DNA of 64,000 nucleotides, from positions 374,861-438,860 of the forward strand of contig CAJNOI010000078.1 of the NCBI GenBank assembly GCA_905250115.1. Reading direction: 5' to 3'. This stretch comes from Adineta steineri. Lineage: Eukaryota > Rotifera > Eurotatoria > Adinetida > Adinetidae. Positions within the stretch are counted from its first letter, which is position 1. Every line of letters starts with the position of its first letter. The notes below the pieces were generated by a model that made no database searches, was not told the DNA's origin, and saw only the letters and a program-made list of their open reading frames with translations. Position numbers and translations under genes: made by a program. This document shows, one piece after another, positions 29,863 to 42,921 of the stretch.

Positions 29863-32792
29863 ATGGTTTTCGATACTTCCTCACCACCGGCTAGCTCATC
29901 TTCAAACGATCGAGTTGTATCATACGATCGTATGTTCAATTCATCACTTTCTTCAACCATCGAACTTCCATTGTCCGATGAACGTGAAATATCACAAATT
30001 GAAGAAGCAAATAAACATCATCAACCATCAAAATGGAAGATGATGTCAAAACGACGGCCAAGTTGTGCAAATGATATGTATGCAACAGCTAGTCGTTATC
30101 ATCGATTAAAACCGACTACAACAATAAATCAATTAGCAACATCCGAAGAAACTTTAACATCTAATTCACAATTTTATTCATCTTATGATAAATGTCATAA
30201 TAAATTTTCTAATGATAATACAAAATATTTTACAAATCAATCCGGATTAATAACAACACGTCGTTCAACAACTGATTGTAATGATTTAACCAATATTAAT
30301 CGACGACCATTAGAACAAAAAAATAATACATTATTAACAATTGTCGATGAAGAATCAAGAGATTCTATTTGGCCATCTTCAAGTAATAAACGAAACAAAA
30401 AAAGAACTAATTTAATAAATAATATTCTTATATATATATATTTAGATAATCATCATTTATTAGTGCCTGTTTCAGGATCTTCTCATGCTCCTGAATCATC
30501 ATCTTCTTTATCTATGTTTTATTCTGATTCATCGAGAACTCCATGTTCATCAATATCGTCTTTCAATTCACGTTCGAACAGTAATGATCATAATACATCA
30601 CCATCATCATCTCAATATTCATCGTCAATTTCATATTATCATAATATATCTGAAACACCACAAAATCTTTCATCGGGTTATGAATCAAATATTCCAACAT
30701 CAGATTCATCAATAAATTCAATATCTGATCATTTATTTCTTTCATCACCAGATTCTATCATTATGCCTCCACCTCCAGTTCCATCTCCAAAACTTCCAAT
30801 AAATTCTGATCGTAATCTTGTTGAACAATTTATTGATTTACATCTTCAAAAACAAACATCATTTGATCAAGAAATTGTTTATTCTCCTCCATCTTCATTT
30901 AGTTCAACATCAAGTTCATTTTTATCTCAAGCACCCATATCAACAATAAATTCTCCTATTTGTTGCCGTAAATGTGTTAATAATGATGATAAAAATCAAT
31001 TATCAAGTGATACAGAAGATGATTCACAATCAACAACAATCACAACTAATTTAGTACCTTCACAACAACAAAATAAACGACCTCGAAGTTTACCTATTGC
31101 TATACAACAACCGAAAGGTGTAACAATTGATAATAATAATAAAAATAGTCATAATCATGACGACGATGATGATGATGACGATGAATCTGATAATAGTCTA
31201 CATAATTCATTACCTTGTCATTGTTCAATAGTTTCATCTCGAAAGAAACGTTTTCGTACATCTGAATTTAATCATCAACCCATATTAAATCCAGCTACAT
31301 CAGCAAATGGATTATTTTCCGAAAATACTTTAATTACAACAACAGCTGATAAATTACATATTGATTTAAAAGATATCGATGATCAATCGACTAATGAACA
31401 ATCAACAATGAAACAACAAAAAAATTCTTTAGAACATTTTATTATGAGTCCAACAGATAAAGTTAAAGTACAAATGAAATATCCATCATTAAATAATGAT
31501 AAAGAAAGTGATGTAAGAAGTGTAAGTAATACGTTTTTTTTAAAAAAAGAAACATATCATCGATAAAAATTATCATTATATTTAGAATGAATTAAAAATA
31601 TCTCAACCTGAAGATATCGATTTTAAACGATCGAAACAAAAAGCAATTCGTGTACTTTATCAAAATCGACTTAATCTAAACAGTATTCAATCTCCGGTGC
31701 CACGTCAAGTAAATTAATACGAATTTCTTTTCAATAATTATTAGATTATACTTTTTCAGAATAAAAATATACTTCCAACGAGAACAGCAGCAACTCATTG
31801 TGATTCTCCTTTAGCTAAACGAACTGTTAATCCACGTCTATTTCGAAAGTATGATTATAATAAACACAATCATATTAAATTCATTGTATTCTTTTTAGTG
31901 TCCTTTCATGTAGTGTATTTGAAGCTGATGATGAACATGAAGTAGTTTCATCGACAACTATTGCTAATCAAGCCGGTGTTAATGGGACACGTGAAAAGTC
32001 TCATATTGAATCATTCAATTGTTTACGTAGCAATTTTACCGTAATTTTTTTTTTTTTGTTTTTTCAAATTCAAATTCAAATTCGTATTATTTAAAGGAAT
32101 CATTATTACATGGAAAAATTCTTCCTTGTGGTATACTTGATGGGTTTACAGTTAAATTAGGTGCAAGTGGACTTTTTATGCCCAAACAAGTTGTTTTACC
32201 TGTGACGACATTTTGGTTTAATGTATCTGAACATCAAGCAGCATCGCCTTATCTCGTATATATATATAGAAATTTTTCTTTTCATTTCAATTAAATATTA
32301 TTCTTTAGGGTTATATTAATTTACAATGCTTACCAAAACGTGGCTATCATACTCCAACAAAAGGCACAATAACATTAGCCTTATTAAATCCAAATGGAAC
32401 AGCTGTTCATTTATTTTTAATATTATATGATTTAAGTGATATGCCACCTGATCATCGAACATTTATTCGTCAACGAATTGTTGTCATGCCAGAGAATACT
32501 GATGATAATATAAAAAATAAACAATCATCATCATCAAAAGGAAATCTCAGATATTTAGCTCATATTCGGTATGAAATTCTTTTTCTTCGTTTTAAATTTT
32601 GAAAATTCATATTTTGTTTTTTTGAAAAATAGTTTTGTAACATCACAAACGGGCAAACTTTATATGCATTCCGATATACGATTAATATTTGCACGTAATA
32701 AACTTGATTATGATGAGCGAACAGCAGGCGGCAAAGCACAACTAGTGACATTAACAGATACACCAACGCCAAAATATTGGTCACGAAAATAG
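29863..32792 (+). CDS. Atos homolog (FAM214 family)
   Basis: Exons 29863-31521, 31586-31708, 31760-31848, 31899-32040, 32097-32255, 32309-32568, 32633-32792, all in phase, 863 residues. A further 93-base in-frame stretch, 30383-30475 (donor CAA|GTAATA, acceptor TTTCAG), may be an intron; removing it gives 832 residues and drops the odd segment NNILIYIYLD. The long first part is Ser/Asn-rich and disordered, with an Asp run (DDDDDDDD). The C-terminal third holds the conserved Atos domain: ESLLHGKILPCGILDGFTV, KLGASGLFMP, SPYLGYINLQ, GTITLALLNPNGTAV, LFLILYDLSDMP, LRYLAHIRFVTSQTGKLYMH. Family members are nuclear transcriptional regulators (fly Atossa in macrophage metabolism and invasion). Confidence 0.9.
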
Positions 32793-34422
32793 GGCAATAA
32801 AATTTCTAGACAAGCCTGATTGTATTTATATTTATTTATTTATTATTACATTCTGTTTTCCTTTTCATTTCGTTTACTTTTTTTCTGTTTTTCTTTTTCT
32901 TTTGCGATTTCGTTTTTCTTGTTCATTTGCGTTTATGTTCCTTTGTTATCTGCTTTCATAATTTTGGTTCCTTTTCGCGTACAGTAACACTTAGTAACAT
33001 ATCAGAAAACTGATTGGAAGTTTTCTATTCGTTACAAGTCCTTTAATTGGCTTTTTTATCCCTAAGAGTTCATTCTATTTCAATAGTCATCAGAATCATA
33101 TGTAGAGTAACAAAAAAAAACAGAGCGTAATATTGTTTTTCTTCTTTTTGTTCTGTGAATTCCATCCTTAATATTACGTAGAATAAGAATATCATTTTTT
33201 AAAGCTAAATCATTATCATTTGAAAAAAATATATATTATGTGATTTTTATCTTCAAAAAAAAGATTAATAATCTTATTTTAGAAGCTATTCAATATAAAT
33301 ATTTTTGTAACTAACTCAAAGTATTCGGAATTGAAGCATTTTCAGTTTAAATAATATCTAAAGATATCAACATTCAGTTGAATCTGAAACAATTGATAAG
33401 CTGCTGAATTGTAATCGTTCGGCCTTGATATGATTATTCAAAATGTCTTCTGTGATACAGTATATGTCTAACGAAGCTGACTGTAAATAGTAATATCTAT
33501 CGTACTTTGTGTATTATGAAGTATTCCATATAATTGTAAAAGCATGTTAACCTATTCTCTTTCTCGTAGAAAAGAGCACAGCAGAAATAAATTGTTTGCT
33601 TGTGTTGTATCCGCAGGGTCAAAAAAACATCGAAAACTGATTTTTCGAAAAAGACATTTCTAGAGGTATTTCGATGCGGGGAGTTCGAATTTGAAGTCTC
33701 TTGGGTGACGAGAGGTGAAGGATCAGAAAACATCGAAAATCGATTTTTCACGGTTTTCATTTATTTTTCCAATAAATGTGAAGACAATGGATTTCTACGA
33801 GAAAGAGCTAAGCGAGTCGTCGGACGAGCGTTACTTGTTTACAATAGTTAATTATATAGAAAAAATTATCAGGATATAGTACCTACTAATAAATAATAAG
33901 ATAATTTGATTAACACTATTTATTTACATATAAAAATCAATTAGCTCATATTTATTGTTTTTAATAGTGCACTTTATTATATTTTACTATACAGAAGCTC
34001 ATTTAATGCAATTCATGAATGTTAGAAGTATAAATAGCTCAAATCATCTAAGCAATGGAAAAAATTTTCATTTATTGATGAACGGAAAATCGACATCAGT
34101 TTTATTTTACCACATCTTCAAACAAAACAAAAACCAAAAATTAGTTCAAAATTGTTGAAATCTATTAGAAGAAAATGTTGTACATAAACGAACTTGCGAT
34201 CTTATTTCGTCATGTTAATCGTTAAGTTCACTATGGTCACAGAACTCCATAGGAGTAAATGCTGCAAAGAAGGAAAGAAAAACAAAACAGAATAAACAAA
34301 AAGAAAAAAAGGAACAAGAATATAGTAATAACAAATAATATGCTATATCATTGTTGAGCAAACACACATACATGAAAAAAAAATAGACAATTGGCTTTTG
34401 TTGCCTATATACAAATAATAAA
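32793..34422. other. Intergenic, with a short direct repeat
   Basis: Mostly AT-rich. Around 33600-33760 composition changes: a direct repeat with core AAAACATCGAAAA and GATTTTTC occurs near 33625 and near 33727, bracketing a GC-richer segment (GATGCGGGGAGTTCGAATTT). This may be a mobile-element scrap. Frames 33497-33760 (minus) and 33600-33851 cover it. No gene is supported. Confidence 0.4.
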
Positions 34423-36429
34423 TTATTGCCAATGAGTCCTTCCACGTTGTCCATAATTTGATGATAGCCAATGATTCTGTTGATATTGCGGAGCATAAGA
34501 TGATGAAGACGATGATGGCGGTTGCTGTGCAGGATAATATCCTGTTGGTGGACGAATAAATGCTGGTGTAGATGATCCTGATTGTGAAGAATAATTTGTT
34601 GAAGATTTTACTTTTTGTTGTGTTTGTTTATTTTCATGTGTGTCTTGACTCTTTCGTTTATTTGCATTTGCTGTTGTTGATGTTGTTGTTGTTGTTGATG
34701 AATTATTTAATAAAGTTATTTGTTGTTCAAGTTTACTTTTTTCTCTTGTATGATGTTCAAGTAATGTCATATTTTTTGATGGAATTATTTGTGTTTGATT
34801 TAAATCTTCCATATCAATTAATAGTGTATCTGATGGTAATTCTTTTTCATCATAATACATTTGTACAAGTTGAAGAAAATCTAATTCATGTGTACGTGGT
34901 ACACGTGCTAATGGTTTTAATTGACTTTGTAAATATGGATATATACTTAAAACATCATTCAATGGAATATATGAATGATTACTTGAACAAACAAATGGTA
35001 CTGTACGATATGTTATATATAATGAACCACCACGTAAAGCTAAAACAGTTTTATATTGTCGATTTATTTTTGATGTTGGATTATCTTTTGGTAAGATTTT
35101 TACATAGACAAGATTTTTTGTTCCAACTAATACATGATATACATTAATTAAGGGTGCATTTTCAAGTATTTCTTCGTTATTTATTTTACAATCACGTATC
35201 ATACGATTCATTAATGTTATATCAGCTAATGTTGCACGTGTTAATGTTGGACGTAATTCATCAGCATCAAGAATTTTACATGAAACAAGTACTTGATATG
35301 GTATAAGACGTTGACGATTTTTTATTATAAATGGTAGAAAAACATTATTGATTTGTACCCAACCACTACCATCAACTTTAGCATTATATAATGAAGTTGG
35401 ACAAAGTTCAGGTGGAATCGAAAGACTAGGTTGATTTGATGATGGAGGTGGTGTTGGATATGTTGAGGTCACACCTAGAAAAGAAAATTGTAGGATATTT
35501 TAAACTTTTGTTAACTAATTTATTGAAAATTTATAATTCTATCAAAGACGTTATTTCTAACTACATACCTAGTGGTGATATGAGATTAGGTTTAACTTGT
35601 ACATTGGATCCAAATCGAGATAATGAATCATTTGATGATTGTGATGTTGTATGACCATTGTTTAATGTTGTAGAGTTAGATGATTTTGTTGTTTGTGATG
35701 ATGATGTAGAATTAGTTGGAAGAGTTGGAGGTTTAGCGAGTATAGGTTTCACCGGGCTTGTTTTCGTTGTTGTTGTTGTTGTTGTTGTTGTTGGTTGCGG
35801 TACAGATGGCATTAAAGATTTTGCTGATGGAGGTAACACATAAGATGTATGAATACTTGGTATAGATGGTGCTCCTGTTTTCTTTCCTGTCGTTGGACGA
35901 ACATTACTAGAAGAAGATAGATTTGAACGAGCAGATTCTTGAACACGACGAATAAAATCAAGTAAATCTTCATATTCAATTAGCTGATCATTTCCACTTG
36001 TAATGCGCATATGCAATGTATCATTAAGATGAAAATCAAGAATTTTTTGCATAAGTTCAACTTCATATGAAGTTAAAGTATAAGTACGAAGTGGTGGATG
36101 AGCGTTGGAAAAATATGGTGATAATTGTTTCCATCGATCAGATTGTGCTAAAACTTGTTCAACATAACGCTTGACAACAAAACGATCAAAACCATAGGTA
36201 CCGGGACTAAAAGAAATGAATACATATATATTTAACAAGTAGATAATTTAATGAATGTGCTTCAGAAATAAATTACATAGTATTGTCATGTTTTTTTTAT
36301 ATAAGATAAAGATCTTTTTCCAATTTGTACATACCGAAAAAGAACAGCAAATGGTTGGTTCTCCCATTGTTCCCACGCAAATTGTTTAAAACGGCTCGGT
36401 TCATCTGTTAAATCACTTGAACGATGCAT
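34423..36429 (-). CDS. Unrecognised conserved-looking protein, 594 aa
   Basis: Three minus-strand exons in phase: 36429-36335, 36206-35569, 35474-34423. It starts MHRSSDLTDEPSRFKQFAWE. Residues about 30-125 form a helical region (GFDRFVVKRYVEQVLAQ; TLTSYEVELMQKILDFHL). A Thr/Ser/Pro-rich linker of about 110 residues follows, then a second folded region (WVQINNVFLPFIIKN, RLIPYQVLVSCKILDADEL, RATLADITLMNRMIRDC, YKTVLALRGGSLYITY). A coiled-coil-like stretch and a Ser/Gln/Tyr-rich tail (GQRGRTHWQ) close it. Two well-composed regions joined by a low-complexity linker look like a real conserved protein, but I cannot name the family. There is no signal peptide or membrane segment; a nuclear or cytosolic location is a guess. 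Confidence 0.75.
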
Positions 36430-38148
36430 TCACCTATTGTTTTTAAGAAACATAGTTACAGATAGAACAGATATAAATACAATCAATAACACTCACTGTT
36501 TTCTTTTTATGTTCTAAAATTTCTTATTGATATTTAAAAATAAATCACAGTACACGTGCAGATGGCATTATAAATCCAATTCAATTTTGTTCGCTTAGTC
36601 TTTTGAAATATTTTAGAACAGAAAAACACATATGATTCGAATATTTATAAACAATCAGTTTTATTTTATGTTCTCTAGATTTTGTTTGGTTGCAATTAAA
36701 TACAGAACAGATGAAAAAGTTCGAATAAAAGAATTTATTTAAACTCTGTCGACAACCAACCTGCGTGACCGTTCGAAATTATAACGAACAACTTTTCTCC
36801 AAAACTTCTATTTCATTGGCGTGAATTGACATTTCGAAAGTCATCTATGCATTTATTATAGATGTCATTAGCAAGTAATAAATTCTTATTTGCTGTGTAC
36901 ATATCTGCATGTCTAATCACACGAAAAAAACGTGGCAACAAAATGATTTTGCTTGATAAGGAAATTGTTTTTGTAATTATGTTCTTTACAGAATATCATG
37001 GCACATTTAGTTAACTCTTATTCAATTTCACGCGTACTTTTTCGCTCTGTACATACACTTCTATGATATACATGTTTTAGAATAGCGAAATATTTATCAG
37101 TTTAGAGCAATACATGTAGTGATGATTTTATATTCGTATGTCATATGTTATAAAGTTCTTTCAGTACTCAGTAAGAAAATTGGGAGATGACGTAATATAA
37201 TTATAAAACATCAGTTGAAGTACTGTCGAAGAAAATGTACTTTACTTTAATGTTATCATGCATTGTCCAGTTAAAGAGACTCAGTAAGTAGATATAATAT
37301 GGAAATAGTTCTTCGCATAATTTAGGTTAAGGAACGAATAGACAACATTTAGGTATGAATTAATTTCTAGATCTTCTTAAAAATATATACAATAAATGTA
37401 ACAGCTATCTTTTAGTTTTATTCATAAAGTCAACTTTTGCTTGTAAAAATTTAATATTAAAGAGTATAACACAAGGAGAGAAGTTATTTAAAACATTAGT
37501 ATAGGTTCATCATTATATTTTTACTGGTTACAGTAAACAAAAATTGATTGATTCTTTAAAATAATTGATATAAAGCATATGATGAGTCATTATAAAGAAT
37601 GAAGCAAATTATTCATTATACGGAAATTTGATAAAAAAGAATTCATCAAAAATAGATATGAAGAAAAACTATGTTTGATTCTATGTTATTAAAACAAAAA
37701 TTTATATCGAAGTATTAAAAAAAATGGAAAGTCTTTACATTATAGTTACGAAAAAAGATATAATTATTATTATCATCTAGTAATATGATAATTAAAGAAA
37801 TAATTCCTTTGGAATGGAAGATTTTAGAATCATAAGTATTCATAATATATCTAATACTACATTAGCTTTTTGGTGTTGATTGTATAACTCAGTAATCAAT
37901 TAATATTGTTATCTTTAGCTATATCATTATAAAAGATTTCAATGAATTCTAACTGCGTATTAGCACCATCTACTTATTTTTATATGGAACGAATAAGATA
38001 AATAACGAATGGAACATCAAGTAACAAATCTAGTAACGAAACGACACATATCAAATATATATATATCAAGCAAAACAAGATAGATATTCTGGGTTTTTGG
38101 AGTTAAGAAATACAAAAATAAATCTTTAATTTTGTTTACATTATCAAT
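36430..38148. other. Divergent intergenic region, 1.7 kb
   Basis: AT-rich, between divergent genes (34423-36429 on minus, PEX12 on plus). It presumably holds both promoters. No frames, repeats or RNA genes were recognised. Confidence 0.5.
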
Positions 38149-39141
38149 ATGTCATCTTCAAATATCCATGAGACAGTGAATTTTACATCATCTTTAGCAG
38201 AAACATCAACGCCTTTACCAAGTGTATTTGAATTATTAGCACAAGAACGTTTAACAGATTTGATTCGTCCTTGTCTACGACAAATTCTAAAATTTTTATA
38301 TGAAATTCGTCCAGTTTCTAATCTATTTCGAATACTTTATAAATATAAAGATGAATTTATATTGCTTATTGAAAGTATTATTCAATGGCTCTATTTGCAT
38401 TTCTATTCAGCTTTAATAGGCGAACATTTTTATGGATTAAAACGAACAGCAAATCATCGATTACGTTCATTAATTTTTTCTGTATTTTTACCCTATGTCA
38501 AATTAAAACTTGATTCATTACACGAACAAATGAACACAAATAACAACAATCGCAATGCAACATTTTATATCATTCTTAAACTTTTACCAAAAATTCAAGT
38601 AAATATTTTTTTCTCAATTTAAAATTCGAATTATTTAACTAATAGTTTTTTTCTTAATAAGATATTTATTGAAGGTGTTTGTTGGCTCTATCGAATAGGT
38701 TATGCATTTGGTCGAACTGAATATTATAGTCCAGCACTTCAATTAGCTGGCGTTAAATTAACTTATATCAAAGATCCATCACCTGTCATTCCACCAACGA
38801 ATACGAGTGGCCGTTTTTTTGCTATAATCAGTCAAATAATGTCAAGTGGCTTATTTCTTATTCAATTTATTGATTGGTGGAATAATACAAATGGCTCATC
38901 AAAACAAACTTCGATTGGTACTACAAGTATTCCACCCTTACCTACTACTATTCCTACGCGACCAGCAATTGGTAAACGACAATGTCCTCTATGTCGACAA
39001 CCATGTAATGTTCCAACAGCTGTAAGTGGTTCTGGTTATGTTTACTGTTATACATGTATAAGTAATTATGTCACACGTTATCATAAATGTCCAGCAACAA
39101 ATCAATCGGTGACGAATGAACAATTAATTAAAATTTATTAA
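38149..39141 (+). CDS. PEX12: Peroxisome assembly protein 12 (peroxin-12)
   Basis: Two exons, 38149-38598 and 38662-39141, 309 residues. The N-terminus has the family segments SVFELLAQERLTDLIRPCL and EHFYGLKR. Then come LIFSVFLPYVKLKLD, helical membrane stretches, SPALQLAGVKL and FLIQFIDWW. The C-terminal RING-like domain (about residues 258-292, CPLC ... GYVYCYTCI ... KCPAT) has fewer zinc ligands than a full RING, which is normal for PEX12. The human protein is of similar length. PEX12 forms the peroxisomal retrotranslocation ubiquitin-ligase complex with PEX2 and PEX10 for PEX5 recycling. Only about 100 bases separate it from TMEM129. Confidence 0.93.
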
Positions 39142-39240
39142 GATTGAAATTTTTCCAAAACAAAAAATTTTTTCTTGTGATTTTATAAGTATATTTTATT
39201 TCAGATTGTTTTGTTTTTCTTTTGTAGATTCATTTTAAAA
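39142..39240 (+). promoter_or_regulatory. Short intercistronic spacer with splice-acceptor signals
   Basis: Two pyrimidine-AG signals, TATTTCAG (ending 39205) and CTTTTGTAG (ending 39228), precede the TMEM129 ATG. In a trans-splicing animal these would be spliced-leader acceptors of a downstream operon gene. There is no sign of an independent promoter in 99 bases. Confidence 0.4.
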
Positions 39241-40901
39241 ATGTCTGATTCATTAATAAATATTGATACATCTGAACTGCTCATTACAACATTTCTCTAT
39301 ATTCTAGTTGTATTCATTATTATTCTACCACCTAGTGAACTTATAACAGCTGGATTTTCTATTCAAAATATATTTTCATATTTTCTTGTTGAAAATGAAG
39401 AAATAACATTTATACGATATCATATAAAACGTATTTCAGCGAAATGTTTTATTCATAGTTTACTTCCATTGGGTTATATATTTCTATTATTATATCATTG
39501 CAATTGGTCTTATGGAATAGTTAGTGCTTGTTATAGTCTTTTTACTGATACTCCTATTATTCTTCGATTTATTATATATATTTGTTTGCTTATCCCAATT
39601 GTAACATCATTAATTATTTTACAATGGCATTTAAATGATTGTTATCGACATCCAATTGTTCGACAATTACGTTTATTTATTCAACCAAATAATCAACAAC
39701 AAGAACAAACATGGCATACAGTTGAATCATCGATAAATACTGAATTTCGACGATATGATAAATTTTCATGTGGTTCAGCAACATCAAATGTTCGTTGTTA
39801 TGTACTTGATTCATGGATATTAAAATGTTCGATGTATCATGTTAATATAGCACAACAATCAACTGTACGTGTAGAATTAGATGATGCTCATGATATACAT
39901 TTACAAGAAACAAATGAAGAAGTAACATTATCTACACAATATCTTAATATATTAATTAAAAGTAATGATCCAAGAATAAAAACATTTTATATCAGGTAAA
40001 ATGAAATATGAGTGTAGAATCTAGTCAGACGAGTTGATAGATTAGCGTGAGTATGTTCTTAGTTTTCTCTTTCTTTGCATCTATTAACAATCAGAAATCT
40101 TCATAGAAATACAGATTTTCTATTTAACTTATATTCATTACATCTGTGAATATAATTACTAGTTGTTGAGTAAATCTATTGTATAGTTTATACTCGTTTT
40201 GCAGTTTCTCATATCTGTATGACATTAAAGTAATTCTATAAACTTGTCTATCCCAACAAAGTTTAGTTACTGTATTTACAATAGAGTATTATCGTAGTTT
40301 GACTAATCAATGTTGTATATATATTTTCCTTAGTAATTAGAGCACGCAAGTATATATGTATTCACCTTGGCTAAATGAAGCAAATTATTTTCTTCATTTC
40401 TAAAACATGAATACATATATTTAGATTGAAAGCTACTGAATACGATGATTTGCAAGGCAAACTTGAAGCAAATATTGAAAATGTAAAAAATATTGTCGTT
40501 CGTCAATCTCTGAGTGATCTGTTTTTGGATGATTTTCGTCGACTTATTGTACAAAATCCTAAATATCGATTACCATTAAATCAACAGGTACAGCAAACAT
40601 TTATTTTCTCGTTAATTTATATCTAAATAATTTTGTTTTTTCAATTAAGGATTTGGATACATGTATTGGTTGTTTACAAACTAATGCTAATGTAAAATTA
40701 GTTAAAAATTGTGATGCATCGGATATTGGTCAATGTCGAACATGTTTTTGTCGTCCAATGTGGTGTCTTGAATGTTTAGGTAAATGGTTTGCTAGCCGAC
40801 AAGATCAATCGCGACCAGATACATGGCTTCAATCAACATGTCCATGTCCATCATGTCGTTCTATTTTTTGTATACTTGATATTTCTATAATTGAATTTTA
40901 A
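39241..40901 (+). CDS. TMEM129: E3 ubiquitin ligase TMEM129
   Basis: Exons 39241-39995, 40425-40587 and 40650-40901, 389 residues. The ATG at 39241 is preferred over 39211 because a splice acceptor (TTTTGTAG) ends at 39228. It has three N-terminal hydrophobic helices (FLYILVVFIIILPPSEL; SLLPLGYIFLLLYH; LIPIVTSLIILQW), the conserved VESSINTEFRRYDKFSCG, and VVRQSLSDLFLDDFRRL. The C-terminal atypical Cys-only RING is present (CIGCLQTNANVKLVKNC; CFCRPMWCLECLGKWFASRQ; CPSCRSIFCILD). This is the ER-membrane ligase of the dislocation/ERAD pathway. The first intron is 429 bases, long for this window. It lies head to tail with PEX12. Confidence 0.93.
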
Positions 40902-41817
40902 CTAATCGAAAGAATCTCGTAAATTGATTTTTTAATTTATAAATAAATGATATAAAGTGCTTATATTATATGAAATTTATAATAACAATTTACAAAGATT
41001 TTTATCATTAACTTCGTTTTTTGTTTCGTTTTGCTCTTGACCTTGTTTATTTATAGTAAATGTTAAACTACTTGCAAATCAAAATCTGTCATCATCAAAT
41101 ACATTAAAACGTCTATTCTTTTTTTATTGTATCAAGATATTTACCGTTTATGCTTTTTACATGATGATTGACATAATAATAGCTATAATAATAAAAATAA
41201 TTGTCATCTATTCTTGAGCAAACATCGTTACAAGACTTTAAAATAGAAAGGAATTTAAAATAACACTAGCATATCGACCTGGAGCAAGCCGCCTTTCAAA
41301 TCATTTCAATGGTGTGTGGGTGAAATGCATTTCTTACTAGACGGTTTCATTTTGACACAAATCAGTATATTATTAAAGAAGAAAAAGAAAGGATTGGAAA
41401 GAGTTTATTCTAGACGAGTTTTAATTATGCGAAGAAGAAGAAAAATTGAAGGAATACAAGAAAAAAAACTGGTTGCTATTGATAGTGTGGAATAGAAGAG
41501 TGACTGACGCATAGATCGTATGTAAATCAATGAGAAATAAACAATAGTTTCTTGTTTGATTATTAGAATAATGATTCTATTTGATCTTTTTTTTCTTCTT
41601 GTTATACTACCTTATTATTTGTCGTCATAAAAAAAAGTATATGTTATTCGGTGAGAGTTGATTACGAGGAGAAAAAAAAGAAAAATTCAATTTTTTTCTA
41701 GCTTCTATTTGTTATTTCGATGTGTAACTAAAACCACATATTTTTCTTTCAGCATCAATTATAAATTGTTATTGCCCGAAAACAAACAGTATATTTTCGA
41801 ATATCATCGACGTAATT
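40902..41817. other. Intergenic
   Basis: AT-rich. A pyrimidine-AG acceptor (TTTCTTTCAG, ending about 41752) lies before the next gene, suggesting a spliced 5' leader. Nothing else is recognised. Confidence 0.45.
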
Positions 41818-42417
41818 ATGAGTACGGTATTAGGAAAGCGTGTTCAATCAGCTTATTCTCGACCATCGCATCGGTCAGAGATCACTGATCAAAATAATCT
41901 TACGAAACAACGTCCAAAGACTAGTAAAAATGCGCGTCAACCTTATACGAATGTATTCGCTCAAACTGAATTAAGAACATATAAATCATCAGCTCTTTCA
42001 TCCGCGACAAGTCATCGTCGACGACCAACAACTGGTAGGAGTAGTGCAACAGTATCTACACGACCGGCATCTCGAAAACTTTGTTCCAGTGAAATTGAAA
42101 GTCTTTTACAAACTCTTGATCATGATGATACAGTTATTGTTCAACTGGATTGTTTAGCTAATTATCAAACACTTGTACAAACAATTGACTTACGAAAAAC
42201 ACCAATTGATTGTCAAGTGTTATGTGCTTTACAACAACGTGAAAATCGTATTGTTCAAGGAAATGCTTGTCGTGATACACGTTTTCAGTCATTAATTGAA
42301 TTACTTCAACCTGCATATATTCTTGGAAGAATTGAAGAAGATGATTTAAATGATATTAATCCTAATATTATATTAGAACATCCACCGCACGATTTACCAA
42401 TAGAATATGTTAAATAA
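41818..42417 (+). CDS. Orphan basic-N-terminus protein, 199 aa
   Basis: Intronless frame from ATG to TAA. Residues 1-90 are Arg/Ser/Thr-rich and disordered (SAYSRPSHRS; KQRPKTSKNARQPYTNVF; RRRPTTGRSSATVSTRPASRK), of the kind seen in microtubule-associated or ciliary proteins. Residues 95-199 are compact, mixed and acidic at the end (EIESLLQTLDHDDTVIVQL; YILGRIEEDDLNDINPNI). There is no signal peptide or membrane segment. I do not recognise the family. Balanced composition and a defined two-part architecture support a real gene. Confidence 0.65.
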   Translation: MSTVLGKRVQSAYSRPSHRSEITDQNNLTKQRPKTSKNARQPYTNVFAQTELRTYKSSALSSATSHRRRPTTGRSSATVSTRPASRKLCSSEIESLLQTLDHDDTVIVQLDCLANYQTLVQTIDLRKTPIDCQVLCALQQRENRIVQGNACRDTRFQSLIELLQPAYILGRIEEDDLNDINPNIILEHPPHDLPIEYVK

Positions 42418-42853
42418 ACTTTTTTTCGTTAAATTATTTTCATTCAAACTATACATTTTGAATAAATAAATTCATATAAATGATTTTTATGCAATATCAC
42501 AATGAGAATTAAAGTTATTATTGAAGATAAGTAATATATTGTAAAGTATGTTGAATTAAGCACAGAAATGAATAATTTAATTCATATGTTAATAATTTTA
42601 TTAGTTTCGTAATCTCGATGAAATTTTGCTTACTAGTAGCTAACTGTTCATAAAAGTGAAGATCTGGAGAAAAATTTCTAAGCTAATTAAAGTCTTACTG
42701 AATATGTTAAAATAGTTTAAATCTATTCTGGACTCTTTAGTTGATAAGATCAGGAAACTAGCAGTCTGAAAGGAGATCAGTCACTGTTTAGAGAGGATAA
42801 ATAAGAAATCTAATTTAATTATTTCAATTGTAAAAATAATCATAAAAAAGGAA
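42418..42853. other. Intergenic
   Basis: AT-rich. Only the tRNA terminator region lies at its right edge (A-run 42844-42849, a T-run on the minus strand). Confidence 0.5.
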
Positions 42854-42864
42854 TGCCGTGACCC

Positions 42865-42921
<57 letters not shown>

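Noticed and set aside
34572-35147. Plus-strand 191-aa frame
   Set aside because: Antisense of the 34423-36429 gene; Leu/Val/Tyr-rich as expected from reversed Gln/Asn/Asp codons.
41270-41305. Possible copy of the TIMM21-intron element end (GCAAGCCGCCTTTC)
   Set aside because: Only a short partial resemblance to the element; no inverted partner or body nearby.
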